Shown here piece by piece: positions 18,406 through 26,964 of a stretch of 36,162 nt of DNA. Where the stretch lies: positions 1 through 36,162 of the forward strand of contig JABGRN010000057.1 of assembly GCA_018648265.1 (NCBI GenBank), given 5' to 3'. The notes under the pieces are model-generated. The model saw only the letters and a program-made list of their open reading frames with translations. It was not told the DNA's origin and did no database searches. Each line of letters opens with the position of its first letter. Within the stretch, counting starts at the first letter, position 1. The position numbers and the translations under genes were made by a program. Source of the stretch: Prolixibacteraceae bacterium. GTDB lineage: Bacteria; Bacteroidota; Bacteroidia; Bacteroidales; Prolixibacteraceae.

Positions 18406-19188
18406 ATGAAACAACCATTAGCATACGTACACCCAAATGCCCAGGTTGCCGACAATGTGGTGATAGAACCTTTTGTTTCAATCGACCAGGATGTTGTAAT
18501 TGGTGAAGGGACAAGAATTGGATCGAGTGTCACCATTCTTCCTGGGACAAGAATTGGCAAAAACTGTAATATTTTTCCGGGGGCAGTTCTGGGAGCCATT
18601 CCCCAGGATTTGAAATTTAAGGGTGAATATACTACGGTAGAAATTGGCGACAATAATACAATTCGCGAATATGTAACTATTAACCGCGGAACTGCCTCGA
18701 AGGGTAAAACTGTGGTTGGCGATAACAATTTAATTATGGCTTATGTACATATTGCACACGACTGTAAATTAGGTAACCAAATTATTATTGGAAACAACAC
18801 TCAATTAGCCGGTGAAGTAATTATTGATGACTGGGCAATCATTTCGGGAATGACGGGTATCCACCAATTTTGCAGGATTGGATCGCACGTAATGATTGGA
18901 GGGGGTTCGTTAGTCCGTAAAGATGTACCGCCGTATATTAAAGCCAGCCGCGAACCTCTTTCGTATGTTGGCATTAATTCAATTGGGTTGCGGCGCCGAA
19001 ATGTGACCAACGAAAAAATCCGTGAGATTCAGGATATTTACAGATATATCTATCAAAAGGGATTAAACACGGCACAAGCAGCTGAAATTATTGAAGCCGA
19101 AATGCCTGCGACCCAAGAAAGAGACGAAATTCTTCTTTTTGTTAAAGATTCAAAACGTGGAATTATTCGAGGTTATTACCCCGATTAA
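18406..19188 (+). CDS. lpxA: UDP-N-acetylglucosamine acyltransferase LpxA
   Basis: LpxA performs the first step of lipid A synthesis, O-acylation of UDP-GlcNAc with 3-hydroxyacyl-ACP. The 260-residue protein is a left-handed beta-helix of hexapeptide repeats with the catalytic His at residue 118 (YVHIAHDC). GMTGIHQFCRIG and the substrate-binding region SYVGINSIGLRRR are also family hallmarks. The C-terminal helical domain (IREIQDIYRYIYQKG) is present. It ends the lpx operon and is followed by an intrinsic terminator. Confidence 0.97.
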   Translation: MKQPLAYVHPNAQVADNVVIEPFVSIDQDVVIGEGTRIGSSVTILPGTRIGKNCNIFPGAVLGAIPQDLKFKGEYTTVEIGDNNTIREYVTINRGTASKGKTVVGDNNLIMAYVHIAHDCKLGNQIIIGNNTQLAGEVIIDDWAIISGMTGIHQFCRIGSHVMIGGGSLVRKDVPPYIKASREPLSYVGINSIGLRRRNVTNEKIREIQDIYRYIYQKGLNTAQAAEIIEAEMPATQERDEILLFVKDSKRGIIRGYYPD

Positions 19189-19212
19189 TTTAACTAAAAT
19201 ATTAATGAATGG

Positions 19213-19247
19213 ATGCCACCTTTATTTTAAGGGTGGCATTTTTATTT
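19213..19247. terminator. Intrinsic terminator after lpxA, also downstream of thiL
   Basis: ATGCCACCTTT (19213-19223) pairs with AAGGGTGGCAT (19229-19239), including one G-U pair, around a 5-nt loop and is followed by TTTTTATT on the plus strand. It lies 24 bp after the lpxA stop. The T-tail overlaps the thiL stop codon on the other strand, so the hairpin can also end thiL. Confidence 0.85.
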
Positions 19248-20279
19248 ACCATGATTCCAGCCTTGCGCCTGAAGTGGAATTGCCGAACCGGAAGTTGTGA
19301 CTAAATTCGAACCTTCCGATGGCTCAGTCATGTGACCAATAATTGTAAAATCGGGATCCAATTTTATTTTTTCGTAATCTTCCAAAGAAATGGTAAAAAG
19401 CAGTTCATAATCTTCTCCTCCATTTAAGGCAGCAACCAAAGGATTAATATTCAATTCCTCTGCCATTTTTTTGGTTTGAGAATCCATTGGAATTTTATCT
19501 TCATACAAATTGCATCCAACATTTGAATTTTTACATAAGTGCATAATTTCAGACGAAAGACCATCTGAAATATCAATCATCGAAGTTGGTTTTATACCTG
19601 TTTCCCTGAATGCCGAAACAATATCTACACGTGCTTCGGGTTTTAACTGGCGTTCTAAAATGTAATCGTATCCTTCAAGTTGCGGCTGTAAATTTTCGTT
19701 CCCTTTAAACACCTCGTTTTCGCGCTCCAGCAATTGCAATCCCATGTATGCGCCACCCAAATCACCGGTCACACAAAGTAAATCGGTAGGTTTGGCTCCG
19801 CTTCGGTAAACTATATTTTCATTTTTTATTTCACCTAAAACGCTTATACTAATGGTTAATCCGGTTAACGAACTGGTTGTGTCGCCCCCTACCAAATCAA
19901 CGCCATATTTCTCGCATGCCAAATGAATTCCGGAGTATAATTCTTCCACCGCTTCGACCGAAAACTTGCTCGACAATGCAATGTTTACGGTAATTTGTTT
20001 TGGTACTGCATTCATTGCACAAACATCAGAAAGATTTACTATTACAGCCTTGTAACCCAAATGTTTTAACGGAACGTACATCAGGTTAAAATGAATTCCT
20101 TCCGTTAATAAATCGGTTGAAACTACAATTTGTTTATCCTTGTAATCCAAAATTGCTGCGTCGTCGCCAACTCCTTTAATTGTACTTTTATTTTTAAGAT
20201 GAATGTTTTTTGTTAACCTGTCAATCAGGCCAAATTCGCCCAATTCCGAAATGCTGGTTTGTTGCTTTTCTTTACTCAT
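19242..20279 (-). CDS. thiL: Thiamine-monophosphate kinase
   Basis: ThiL phosphorylates thiamine monophosphate with ATP to make thiamine diphosphate. The 345-residue protein has the AIR-synthase-like fold. GVGDDAAIL holds the N-terminal metal and phosphate-binding aspartates, STDLLTEGIHF and LSDVCAMNA follow, and VGGDTTSS, VTGDLGGA and MIDISDGLSSE complete the motif set. FGLIDRL near the N-terminus is also typical. The ATG at 20279 starts at MSKEK and gives the family N-terminus. The open frame continues 75 bp upstream into the promoter and is not used. It is divergent from sufB. Confidence 0.96.
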   Translation of the reverse strand: MSKEKQQTSISELGEFGLIDRLTKNIHLKNKSTIKGVGDDAAILDYKDKQIVVSTDLLTEGIHFNLMYVPLKHLGYKAVIVNLSDVCAMNAVPKQITVNIALSSKFSVEAVEELYSGIHLACEKYGVDLVGGDTTSSLTGLTISISVLGEIKNENIVYRSGAKPTDLLCVTGDLGGAYMGLQLLERENEVFKGNENLQPQLEGYDYILERQLKPEARVDIVSAFRETGIKPTSMIDISDGLSSEIMHLCKNSNVGCNLYEDKIPMDSQTKKMAEELNINPLVAALNGGEDYELLFTISLEDYEKIKLDPDFTIIGHMTEPSEGSNLVTTSGSAIPLQAQGWNHGK

Positions 20280-20323
20280 TGTTAATTTAAGACAAAAAGG
20301 TATTATACGTAATTCTAAAGCGG

Positions 20324-20355
20324 CAAAATTACCCATACTTTTATATCTTTGCAAT
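20324..20355 (-). promoter_or_regulatory. thiL promoter
   Basis: On the minus strand ATTG (20352-20355) and TAATTTTG (20324-20331) are 20 nt apart. Transcription would start near 20317, about 38 nt before the thiL ATG. The -33 element abuts the opposite-strand -7 element proposed for the suf operon (20344-20351), so the two promoters occupy the same face of DNA. Confidence 0.65.
20344..20351 (+). promoter_or_regulatory. -7 element (TATCTTTG) proposed for the suf operon
   Basis: A perfect TAnnTTTG match lies 58 nt before the sufB ATG, with a predicted transcription start near 20358. No TTTG -33 element is present 19-21 nt upstream, which may mean that the promoter needs an activator. The element falls inside the thiL promoter spacer. 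Confidence 0.45.
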
Positions 20356-20409
20356 TAATTTTTAAACAGTCGAATTAAATTGTTGTTATTTAGGTAGAAG
20401 ATTGCAGAA

Positions 20410-21855
20410 ATGGAAGAGCAGGATCAGATATTAAATGATGTTACGCAGGGTGATTACAAATATGGCTTTGTCACTGATATTGAAACAGATATAATTGAAA
20501 AGGGACTAAATGAAAATGTAATTCGCACTATTTCGGAAAAGAAAAATGAACCTGATTTTATGTTAGATTTCAGGTTAAACGCTTTCCGGAAATGGCAAAA
20601 AATGAAGATGCCAAATTGGGCATATTTGAAAATCCCACCCATCGATTTTCAGGAAATTAGTTATTATGCTGCACCTACACAAAAGCCCAAATACGAAAGT
20701 ATGGATGAAGTTGATCCGGAACTGATTGACACATTCAATAAACTTGGGATTCCGCTTGAGGAGCAAAAATTATTGGCAGGCGTTGCAGTCGATGTCGTAA
20801 TGGACAGTGTTTCGGTTAAAACAACCTTTAAAGAAGCATTAGCAGAAAAAGGGATTATTTTCTGTTCTTTTAGCGATGCAGTTCAGGATCACCCCGATTT
20901 AATAAAAAAATATTTAGGACAAGCAGTGCCGGTTGCCGACAACTATTTTGCTGCTTTAAACTCTGCTGTTTTTAGCGACGGTTCGTTTTGTTACATACCA
21001 AAAGGAGTTCGCTGCCCCATGGAATTATCGACATATTTCAGAATTAACGCAGCAAACACCGGACAATTTGAGCGCACTTTAATTGTGGCCGACGACGATA
21101 GTTACGTAAGTTATCTCGAAGGTTGCACAGCACCTATGCGCGACGAAAACCAATTGCACGCTGCTGTGGTTGAAATTATAACACACGACCGGGCTGAAGT
21201 TAAATATTCAACTGTTCAAAACTGGTATCCGGGAAACAAAGAAGGTATTGGAGGAATTTACAATTTTGTTACTAAACGTGGAATTTGTCGGGGAGTTTCC
21301 TCTAAAATTAGCTGGACACAGGTGGAAACCGGTTCGGCAATTACCTGGAAATATCCAAGTTGCGTTTTAATTGGCGATAATTCGATTGGCGAATTTAACT
21401 CGGTTGCCGTAACCAATAATTACCAGCAAGCCGACACCGGTTCAAAAATGATCCACATCGGGAAAAACACAAAAAGCACTATCATTTCGAAAGGTATTTC
21501 GGCGGGTAAAAGCGACAACTCATACCGTGGTTTGGTAAAAGTAATGCCCAATGCAAAAAACTCACGGAATTTTTCGCAGTGTGATTCTTTATTACTAAAC
21601 GACACTTGCGGGGCGCACACTTTTCCATACATCGAAGTAGGTAATAAATCGTCGATTGTTGAACACGAAGCAACGACTTCGAAAATTGGTGAAGACCAGA
21701 TTTTTTACTGCAACCAACGTGGAATTGATACCGAAAAAGCAATTGGAATGATTGTGAACGGTTATGCAAAAGAAGTATTAAATAAACTCCCAATGGAATT
21801 TGCCGTTGAAGCACAAAAACTTCTGCAAATCAGTTTAGAAGGAAGTGTGGGATAA
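20410..21855 (+). CDS. sufB: Fe-S cluster assembly scaffold protein SufB
   Basis: SufB is the scaffold subunit of the SufBC2D complex on which Fe-S clusters are built. The 481-residue length is normal. Conserved blocks visible are [94 protein letters not shown] and [36 protein letters not shown] and [14 protein letters not shown] lie in the beta-helix core, and the first of these holds the conserved cysteines. It is the first gene of the sufBCDS operon, 77 bp ahead of sufC. Confidence 0.97.
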   Translation: MEEQDQILNDVTQGDYKYGFVTDIETDIIEKGLNENVIRTISEKKNEPDFMLDFRLNAFRKWQKMKMPNWAYLKIPPIDFQEISYYAAPTQKPKYESMDEVDPELIDTFNKLGIPLEEQKLLAGVAVDVVMDSVSVKTTFKEALAEKGIIFCSFSDAVQDHPDLIKKYLGQAVPVADNYFAALNSAVFSDGSFCYIPKGVRCPMELSTYFRINAANTGQFERTLIVADDDSYVSYLEGCTAPMRDENQLHAAVVEIITHDRAEVKYSTVQNWYPGNKEGIGGIYNFVTKRGICRGVSSKISWTQVETGSAITWKYPSCVLIGDNSIGEFNSVAVTNNYQQADTGSKMIHIGKNTKSTIISKGISAGKSDNSYRGLVKVMPNAKNSRNFSQCDSLLLNDTCGAHTFPYIEVGNKSSIVEHEATTSKIGEDQIFYCNQRGIDTEKAIGMIVNGYAKEVLNKLPMEFAVEAQKLLQISLEGSVG

Positions 21856-21932
21856 TTAAGCTAAATTATTGATTATTAAAATATACGAGTAATAGTCTTT
21901 GTACTTAATACTCATAATCTCAGTACTAAAAA

Positions 21933-22685
21933 ATGTTATCAATAAAAAATTTATATGTTTCTGTTGAAGGAAAAGAAATCCTGAAGGGAATCAATTTAGA
22001 AGTAAAACCGGGAGAAGTTCATGCAATTATGGGACCCAACGGTTCGGGAAAAAGTACGTTAGCAAACGTGTTGGCGGGCAAAGAAGAATATGAAATAACC
22101 TCGGGCGAAGTCACTTATTTTAATGAGGACTTGTTGGAAAAAGCTCCTGAAAAGCGTGCAAAAGAAGGCATTTTCCTGAGTTTCCAATACCCGGTTGAAA
22201 TACCGGGAGTTCCAATGGTAAACTTCCTGAAAACGGCTGTTAACGAACACCGCAAAAATAAGGGAGAGAAGGAACTAAAAGCTGGTGAATTCCTAAAATT
22301 AATGCGCGAAAAAATGGATTTAGTTGAAATGCACACTCAACTAACCAACCGTTCGGTAAACGAAGGTTTTTCGGGCGGAGAAAAGAAAAAGAACGAAATT
22401 TTCCAAATGGCACTTCTCGAACCCAAATTGGCCATTTTAGATGAAACCGATTCAGGGCTCGATATCGACGCGCTGAAAACTGTGGCTCATGGTGTTAACG
22501 CATTAAAAACTTCTGAGAATGCAACTATTGTAGTCACTCATTATCAACGCTTGCTCGATTATATTGTACCTGATTTTGTACATGTACTTTATAACGGAAA
22601 AATTGTAAAATCGGCAGGAAAAGAACTTGCCTTCGAATTGGAAGAAAAAGGTTACGACTGGATTAAAAAAGAAAACGGGAACTAA
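21933..22685 (+). CDS. sufC: Fe-S cluster assembly ATPase SufC
   Basis: SufC is the ABC-type ATPase of the SufBCD complex. The Walker A motif GPNGSGKST is at residues 34-42, the Q-loop is in FLSFQYP, the signature is GFSGGEKKKNE, Walker B is AILDETDSGLD and the switch His is in VVTHYQRLL. FSGGEKKKNE and the DETDSGLDIDAL sequence are specific to SufC and not to transporter ATPases. There are no membrane segments. At 250 residues it is full length. It lies 4 bp ahead of sufD, suggesting coupled expression. Confidence 0.97.
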   Translation: MLSIKNLYVSVEGKEILKGINLEVKPGEVHAIMGPNGSGKSTLANVLAGKEEYEITSGEVTYFNEDLLEKAPEKRAKEGIFLSFQYPVEIPGVPMVNFLKTAVNEHRKNKGEKELKAGEFLKLMREKMDLVEMHTQLTNRSVNEGFSGGEKKKNEIFQMALLEPKLAILDETDSGLDIDALKTVAHGVNALKTSENATIVVTHYQRLLDYIVPDFVHVLYNGKIVKSAGKELAFELEEKGYDWIKKENGN

Positions 22686-22689
22686 ATAT

Positions 22690-24060
22690 ATGAGTGTTTT
22701 AGTCGAAAAAGCGGATTTATCGCTCAAATACACAGGGCATTACAATAATGTAAAAGAACTTCTTTTTAAAAATTCTTCTGAAGTTTTAAATGCCCAACGC
22801 AACAAAGCCATTCAGGATTTTGTTTTGCAGGGAATTCCCACTCGTAAAAACGAAGCGTACAAATACACCAATCTTCAGCCCCAATTTTTCCCGGAATTTA
22901 AATTTATTCATCAAAAAGAAAATGTTGAAGCTGACCTAAACGTTATTTTCCGTTGCGATGTTCCTCAATTGAGTACTCACCTTAATTTGTTTTTTAATGG
23001 TTGGTATTACGATAAAAACCGGGAAACAGCAAATTTGCCGGAAGGAGTAATTTTTGAAAGTCTCGAAAAAATGGCCAAAAATAAGCCTGAAATTTTTCAG
23101 GAATATTATTCAAAATTAGCCAAAACAGGAGATGATCCGTTGGTTGCATTAAACACTGCCTACGCAAAAGACGGTTATTTTCTTTACGTCCCAAAAAATA
23201 TTATTGTTGAAAAACCAATCCAGCTAATTAATTTATTACAAGCTCAAAATGACACTTTTGCTACTCAACGTAATTTAATAATTATTGAACCCGGTGCCAG
23301 TGTTCAGCTCATTATTTGCGATCATACTTTAAATTTGAATCAGTATTTAAGCAACTCGGTTACCGAAATTTTTGTGAGCGAAAATGCCAATCTCGATTAT
23401 TACACTTTGCAAAACCAGCACAATAACGCCACAAGTTTAAACTCAGTTTTTATTCAACAGGAAAGAGATTCGAATGTAACCACACACACATCATCGTTAC
23501 ATGGAGGATTAATCCGAAATAATTTGAAAATTATCCTGAACGGTGAAAATGCGACTGCAAATATGTTTGGAATGTCATTTATCGACCGTAAACAACATGT
23601 CGATAATTTCACCCAAATTACTCATGCAAAACCTCACTGCCAAAGTAATCAGGTTTATAAAAATGTACTCGACCACGAATCGACCGGTGTGTTTTCAGGG
23701 CAGATTCATGTTATCCGCGATGCACAAAAAACGAACGCTTTTCAAAAAAATAACAACCTGTTGTTAACCGACAAAGCAACAATGCAAACCAAGCCGCAAT
23801 TGATTATCGATGCTGACGATGTAAAATGCAGTCATGGGGCTACGGTTGGGCAAATCGACGAGGAAGCTTTATTTTATCTGCGTGCCCGTGGAATTGATGA
23901 AGACAAAGCGCGTTTAATGATGATGAACGCATTTGCACACGAAGTTGTCCAGGAAATTAAAGTGAAAGCTTTGCGCGACAGGATTGACGATTTGGTGGAA
24001 AAACGATTAAATGGTGAAGTTGCCCGTTGTCATGAATGTGCCTATAATTGTGAATGTTAA
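22690..24060 (+). CDS. sufD: Fe-S cluster assembly protein SufD
   Basis: SufD is the SufB paralogue that completes the SufBC2D scaffold. The N-terminal helical part (GIPTRKNEAYKYTNLQP) is characteristic. The beta-helix core has SNSVTEIFVSENANLDYYTL, SSLHGGLIRNNLKIILNGEN and KPHCQSNQVYKNVLDHESTG, with the conserved His of ADDVKCSHGATVGQID. The C-terminus ends in a cysteine-containing tail (CHECAYNCEC), which has extra Cys residues and could bind metal, though this is only a guess. The open frame extends into sufC, but the ATG at 22690 gives the natural start. The gene is 9 bp ahead of sufS. Confidence 0.95.
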   Translation: MSVLVEKADLSLKYTGHYNNVKELLFKNSSEVLNAQRNKAIQDFVLQGIPTRKNEAYKYTNLQPQFFPEFKFIHQKENVEADLNVIFRCDVPQLSTHLNLFFNGWYYDKNRETANLPEGVIFESLEKMAKNKPEIFQEYYSKLAKTGDDPLVALNTAYAKDGYFLYVPKNIIVEKPIQLINLLQAQNDTFATQRNLIIIEPGASVQLIICDHTLNLNQYLSNSVTEIFVSENANLDYYTLQNQHNNATSLNSVFIQQERDSNVTTHTSSLHGGLIRNNLKIILNGENATANMFGMSFIDRKQHVDNFTQITHAKPHCQSNQVYKNVLDHESTGVFSGQIHVIRDAQKTNAFQKNNNLLLTDKATMQTKPQLIIDADDVKCSHGATVGQIDEEALFYLRARGIDEDKARLMMMNAFAHEVVQEIKVKALRDRIDDLVEKRLNGEVARCHECAYNCEC

Positions 24061-24069
24061 ACAACAAAA

Positions 24070-25287
24070 ATGGCTTACAACATAAATAAGATTCGTAGCT
24101 ATTTTCCTGTTTTAAACCAACAGGTTTATAATAAACCGATGGTTTACCTCGACAGTGCAGCCTCGGCGCAAAAACCTGTTCAGGTGTTAATGAAAGAGGA
24201 AAAACTTCACAACGATTACTATGGCAACATTCACAGGGCAGCACATTTTATGGCCGATAAAGCGACTGCAGATTTTGAGGCTGTACGCGACAAAATTCAA
24301 AAGTTTATTAACGCCGAATCGCGAGAAGAAATTATTTTCACCAAAGGAACCACCGAAAGCATAAATCTGGTTGCACATTCATTTGGCGAAAAGTTTTTAA
24401 CTGAAGGTGATGAAATTATTGTTTCAGAAATGGAACACCACTCTAACATAGTTCCATGGCAAATTGTTGCCGAACGAAAAGGGGCAAAAGTGATAAAGTT
24501 CCCTTTTAACGATTTAGGTGTTTTGCAGTTAAATTTACTTCCAAAATTAATCAATAAAAAGACAAAACTAATCGCGGTTGCGCACGTTTCAAACGTTTTA
24601 GGAACAATCAATCCAGTCTCAGAAATAATCGAAATTGCACATAAAAATAATGTGGCAGTTTGCATCGATGGTGCACAAGCCGTACAACACACAACGGTTG
24701 ACGTTCAAAAACTGGATGCCGATTTTTATGCTTTCTCAGCACATAAAATGTACGGACCAAACGGAGTGGGCGTTTTATACGGCAAAAAAAAGTGGCTCGA
24801 AAAAATGCCGCCGTACCAGGGCGGTGGTGAAATGATTTCAGAAGTTTCATTCGAAAAAACAACCTTTAACGAAATCCCCTATAAATTTGAAGCGGGCACG
24901 CCTAATATTACCAGTGTTATTGCTTTTGGAGCTGCTGTTGATTTGTTAATAAAAGCTGGGATTTCGGAAATTGCAGCCTGGGAAAATGAACTACTTGAAT
25001 ACGCTACTCAAAAGCTAAAACTAATAAACGGACTTAAAATTTACGGCGAAGCTCCAAAAAAATCAAGTGTAATTTCTTTCAACATTGAAGGAATTCATTC
25101 GTACGATCTCGGAATGTTGCTCGACAAACTGGGAATTGCCGTGCGAACCGGACATCACTGCGCCGACACTGTAATGCAACATTTTGGAATTCAGGGAACC
25201 GTTAGAATTTCGTTTGGGATTTATACTACCAAAGAGGAAATCGATATTTTTTTAGAGGCACTTAATAAAGTGATTCTGATGTTTTAG
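24070..25287 (+). CDS. sufS: SufS-type cysteine desulfurase
   Basis: SufS removes sulfur from cysteine, giving alanine and a protein persulfide that feeds the SufBCD scaffold. The PLP lysine is K226 in SAHKMYGPNG and the active-site cysteine is C364 in RTGHHCADTVM, the type II (SufS) motif. RTGHHCA and YQGGGEMI are typical of this class. TTESINLVAHSFG and MEHHSNIVPWQ are the substrate and PLP-ring blocks. At 405 residues it is full length. No sufE or sufU sulfur-transfer gene follows it, so the partner must be elsewhere in the genome. It is the last gene of the suf operon. Confidence 0.97.
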   Translation: MAYNINKIRSYFPVLNQQVYNKPMVYLDSAASAQKPVQVLMKEEKLHNDYYGNIHRAAHFMADKATADFEAVRDKIQKFINAESREEIIFTKGTTESINLVAHSFGEKFLTEGDEIIVSEMEHHSNIVPWQIVAERKGAKVIKFPFNDLGVLQLNLLPKLINKKTKLIAVAHVSNVLGTINPVSEIIEIAHKNNVAVCIDGAQAVQHTTVDVQKLDADFYAFSAHKMYGPNGVGVLYGKKKWLEKMPPYQGGGEMISEVSFEKTTFNEIPYKFEAGTPNITSVIAFGAAVDLLIKAGISEIAAWENELLEYATQKLKLINGLKIYGEAPKKSSVISFNIEGIHSYDLGMLLDKLGIAVRTGHHCADTVMQHFGIQGTVRISFGIYTTKEEIDIFLEALNKVILMF

Positions 25288-25335
25288 GATCATTCTTTTA
25301 GTGAGATGCCCTATAATTTTGCCCAATTTTAAAAA

Positions 25336-25367
25336 TCTGAAATTCGAACAATAAATATTTAAGTTTG
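25336..25367 (+). promoter_or_regulatory. Promoter of the pterin gene cluster
   Basis: TCTG (25336-25339), 20 nt, then a perfect -7 TAAGTTTG (25360-25367). Transcription would start near 25374, leaving a leader of about 77 nt. A second -7-like string at 25314-25321 lacks a -33 partner. Confidence 0.55.
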
Positions 25368-25450
25368 GCTTAAAATGCTACTTAGAAATTATTTGTATCT
25401 TGAAAATTGCAGTTGTTTCAATTCTAAATATTATTGATTAACTTTTCAAA

Positions 25451-26179
25451 ATGGAAAAATCAGCAATTATTACTGGGGCATCAAAACGAATTGGAAGGGC
25501 AATCGCTGAATATCTGGCAGAAGAAGAATGGAATGTTGTTGTTCATTTTAATGAATCAGAAAAACCAGCAGAAGAACTTGTCATTAAACTAAAAAGCAAA
25601 TTTCCAAATCAAACTTTTGGTTCAATAAAATCAAATTTAAGTAATGAAAAGGAAGTTGAAATGCTAATCCCTAATTTAGTTTCGGAGTTTGGTAGTTTTC
25701 AATTGCTTGTAAATAATGCGTCAGTTTTTAAGCCTGGCTATTTGAAAGAAACATCGTCAAAACTATTTAACAATCAGTTAAATGTAAATTTAAAAGCCCC
25801 TTTTATTTTAATGCGCGATTTTGCAAATCGATGTGGGAAAGGCAACATTATTAATATTGTTGACACAAGGATAAGCAAAAACATTTCGGGTTTCGCAGCT
25901 TATTCACTTTCAAAAAAAGGGCTTTGGGAATTAAGCAAAATGGCGGCTTTAGAATTTGCCCCCAAAATTCGGGTAAATGCAATTGCACCGGGAGTGAGTC
26001 TTCAGCCCGAGGAAAGAGATGAAAATTATTTAGAAAAACTGGCTGAAGGTATTCCAATGAAAAAACCAGGTGGCATTTTGCCAATCATACAAAGTATTGG
26101 ATATATTTTGGAAAACGATCATTTAACCGGACAATTACTTTTTGCAGATGGAGGTGAAAATTTAGGAAAAAACGATTAA
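25451..26179 (+). CDS. PTR1/FolM-like pteridine reductase (short-chain dehydrogenase)
   Basis: This 242-residue SDR enzyme has the pteridine-reductase version of the NADPH-binding motif, TGASKRIG at residues 8-15 (TGxxxRxG), in place of the usual TGxxxGxG. NNAS and the Y151-x3-K155 catalytic pair follow. The usual catalytic Ser is replaced by D138, exactly 13 residues before Tyr, as in PTR1 (D181/Y194) and E. coli FolM. ALEFAPKIRVNAIAPGVSL also matches the pteridine-reductase branch. The likely reaction is NADPH reduction of dihydropterins (dihydromonapterin or dihydrofolate). It leads a cluster with FolX-like and FolK genes, which strongly supports a pterin role. The spacer to the next gene contains a weak hairpin (26187-26213). 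What is not certain is which pterin it prefers. Confidence 0.8.
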   Translation: MEKSAIITGASKRIGRAIAEYLAEEEWNVVVHFNESEKPAEELVIKLKSKFPNQTFGSIKSNLSNEKEVEMLIPNLVSEFGSFQLLVNNASVFKPGYLKETSSKLFNNQLNVNLKAPFILMRDFANRCGKGNIINIVDTRISKNISGFAAYSLSKKGLWELSKMAALEFAPKIRVNAIAPGVSLQPEERDENYLEKLAEGIPMKKPGGILPIIQSIGYILENDHLTGQLLFADGGENLGKND

Positions 26180-26227
26180 AAACATCTTGCCTTCTTTTGA
26201 AATGAAGGTGCAATTAATATTTTTATT

Positions 26228-26581
26228 ATGGCAAAAATCAGGATTAAAAATTTGTTGGTGCGTACTTTCATCGGGTTCAACCCCGAAGAGCTGATAAATA
26301 AACAAGATGTTATCATTAACATTGAAATTGATGCAGAGATTCCCGATCTGGCAATTAAATCAGACGAACCATTAGGCATTTTTGATTATAAAACCATTAC
26401 AAAAAAAGTATTCGCGATGGTTCAGGAGGGCAAATTTAAGCTGCTCGAAGTTCTAACTAAAAATATTCTCGACCTGATTATGGAAGATGAAAAAGTAAAA
26501 TGGGCGAAAGTAGAAGTTGACAAACCTCATGCTTTGCGATTTGCCGAATCGGTTTCATTGGAAATGGAGGCCAAAAAATGA
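26228..26581 (+). CDS. FolX-like dihydroneopterin-triphosphate epimerase / FolB-family protein
   Basis: This 117-residue tunnelling-fold protein resembles E. coli FolX more than FolB. RIKNLLVRTFIG near the start, NKQDVIINIEI, YKTITKKVF, FKLLEVLTKNILD and VEVDKPHALRFAESVS all follow FolX, whereas FolB has the KPGAV variant near the end. The key residues shared by both families are present: Y54, E74 and K99. The reaction may be 2'-epimerisation of dihydroneopterin triphosphate to the monapterin form, or aldolase cleavage in folate synthesis. The next gene, folK, overlaps its stop codon by the 4-bp ATGA, implying coupled translation. Most automatic pipelines would call this folB; I favour FolX-like. 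Confidence 0.8.
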   Translation: MAKIRIKNLLVRTFIGFNPEELINKQDVIINIEIDAEIPDLAIKSDEPLGIFDYKTITKKVFAMVQEGKFKLLEVLTKNILDLIMEDEKVKWAKVEVDKPHALRFAESVSLEMEAKK

Positions 26582-26964
26582 ACATTTGTATAATCGGGAT
26601 TGGTTCAAACATTAACGCAAAAACCAATATCCCCAAAATGTTAAAAGTTTTGGGAAATCATGTGATGGTGTTGCAAGTTTCAACCTTATTATTAACCAAA
26701 CCAATTGGTATTGAAAACCAGCCGGATTTTACAAATGGGGCAGTTAAAATCAGAACTGCTTTAAACAGAATTGAATTAAATCAGTTATTAAAAAATATTG
26801 AAGATCAATTGGGTCGCGACCGCACAATTCTTAAATCCGGCCCGCGGTGCATCGATCTCGACATTATTGTTTGGAACGGGAAAATTGTGGATAACGATTA
26901 TTACTCACGTGATTTCCTCCAAAAATCTGTAGGCGAATTGTTCGAAATTAACCATAATATTTAA
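26578..26964 (+). CDS. folK: 2-amino-4-hydroxy-6-hydroxymethyldihydropteridine diphosphokinase
   Basis: FolK transfers pyrophosphate from ATP to hydroxymethyl-dihydropterin in folate synthesis. GIGSN near the N-terminus, QPDFTNGAVKI in the pterin site, and RDR...KSGPRCIDLDIIVWN (the ATP and metal motif with two Asp residues) identify it. At 128 residues it is shorter than the usual ~160: the region after the IDLDI block is reduced. The active-site motifs are nonetheless complete. It starts inside the FolX-like gene and ends 17 bp inside the convergent response-regulator gene. Confidence 0.9.
   Translation: MNICIIGIGSNINAKTNIPKMLKVLGNHVMVLQVSTLLLTKPIGIENQPDFTNGAVKIRTALNRIELNQLLKNIEDQLGRDRTILKSGPRCIDLDIIVWNGKIVDNDYYSRDFLQKSVGELFEINHNI

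Noticed and set aside
25314-25321. TAATTTTG as promoter of the pterin cluster
   Set aside because: No TTTG-like -33 at 19-21 nt and it lies further from the gene than the better-matched promoter at 25336-25367.
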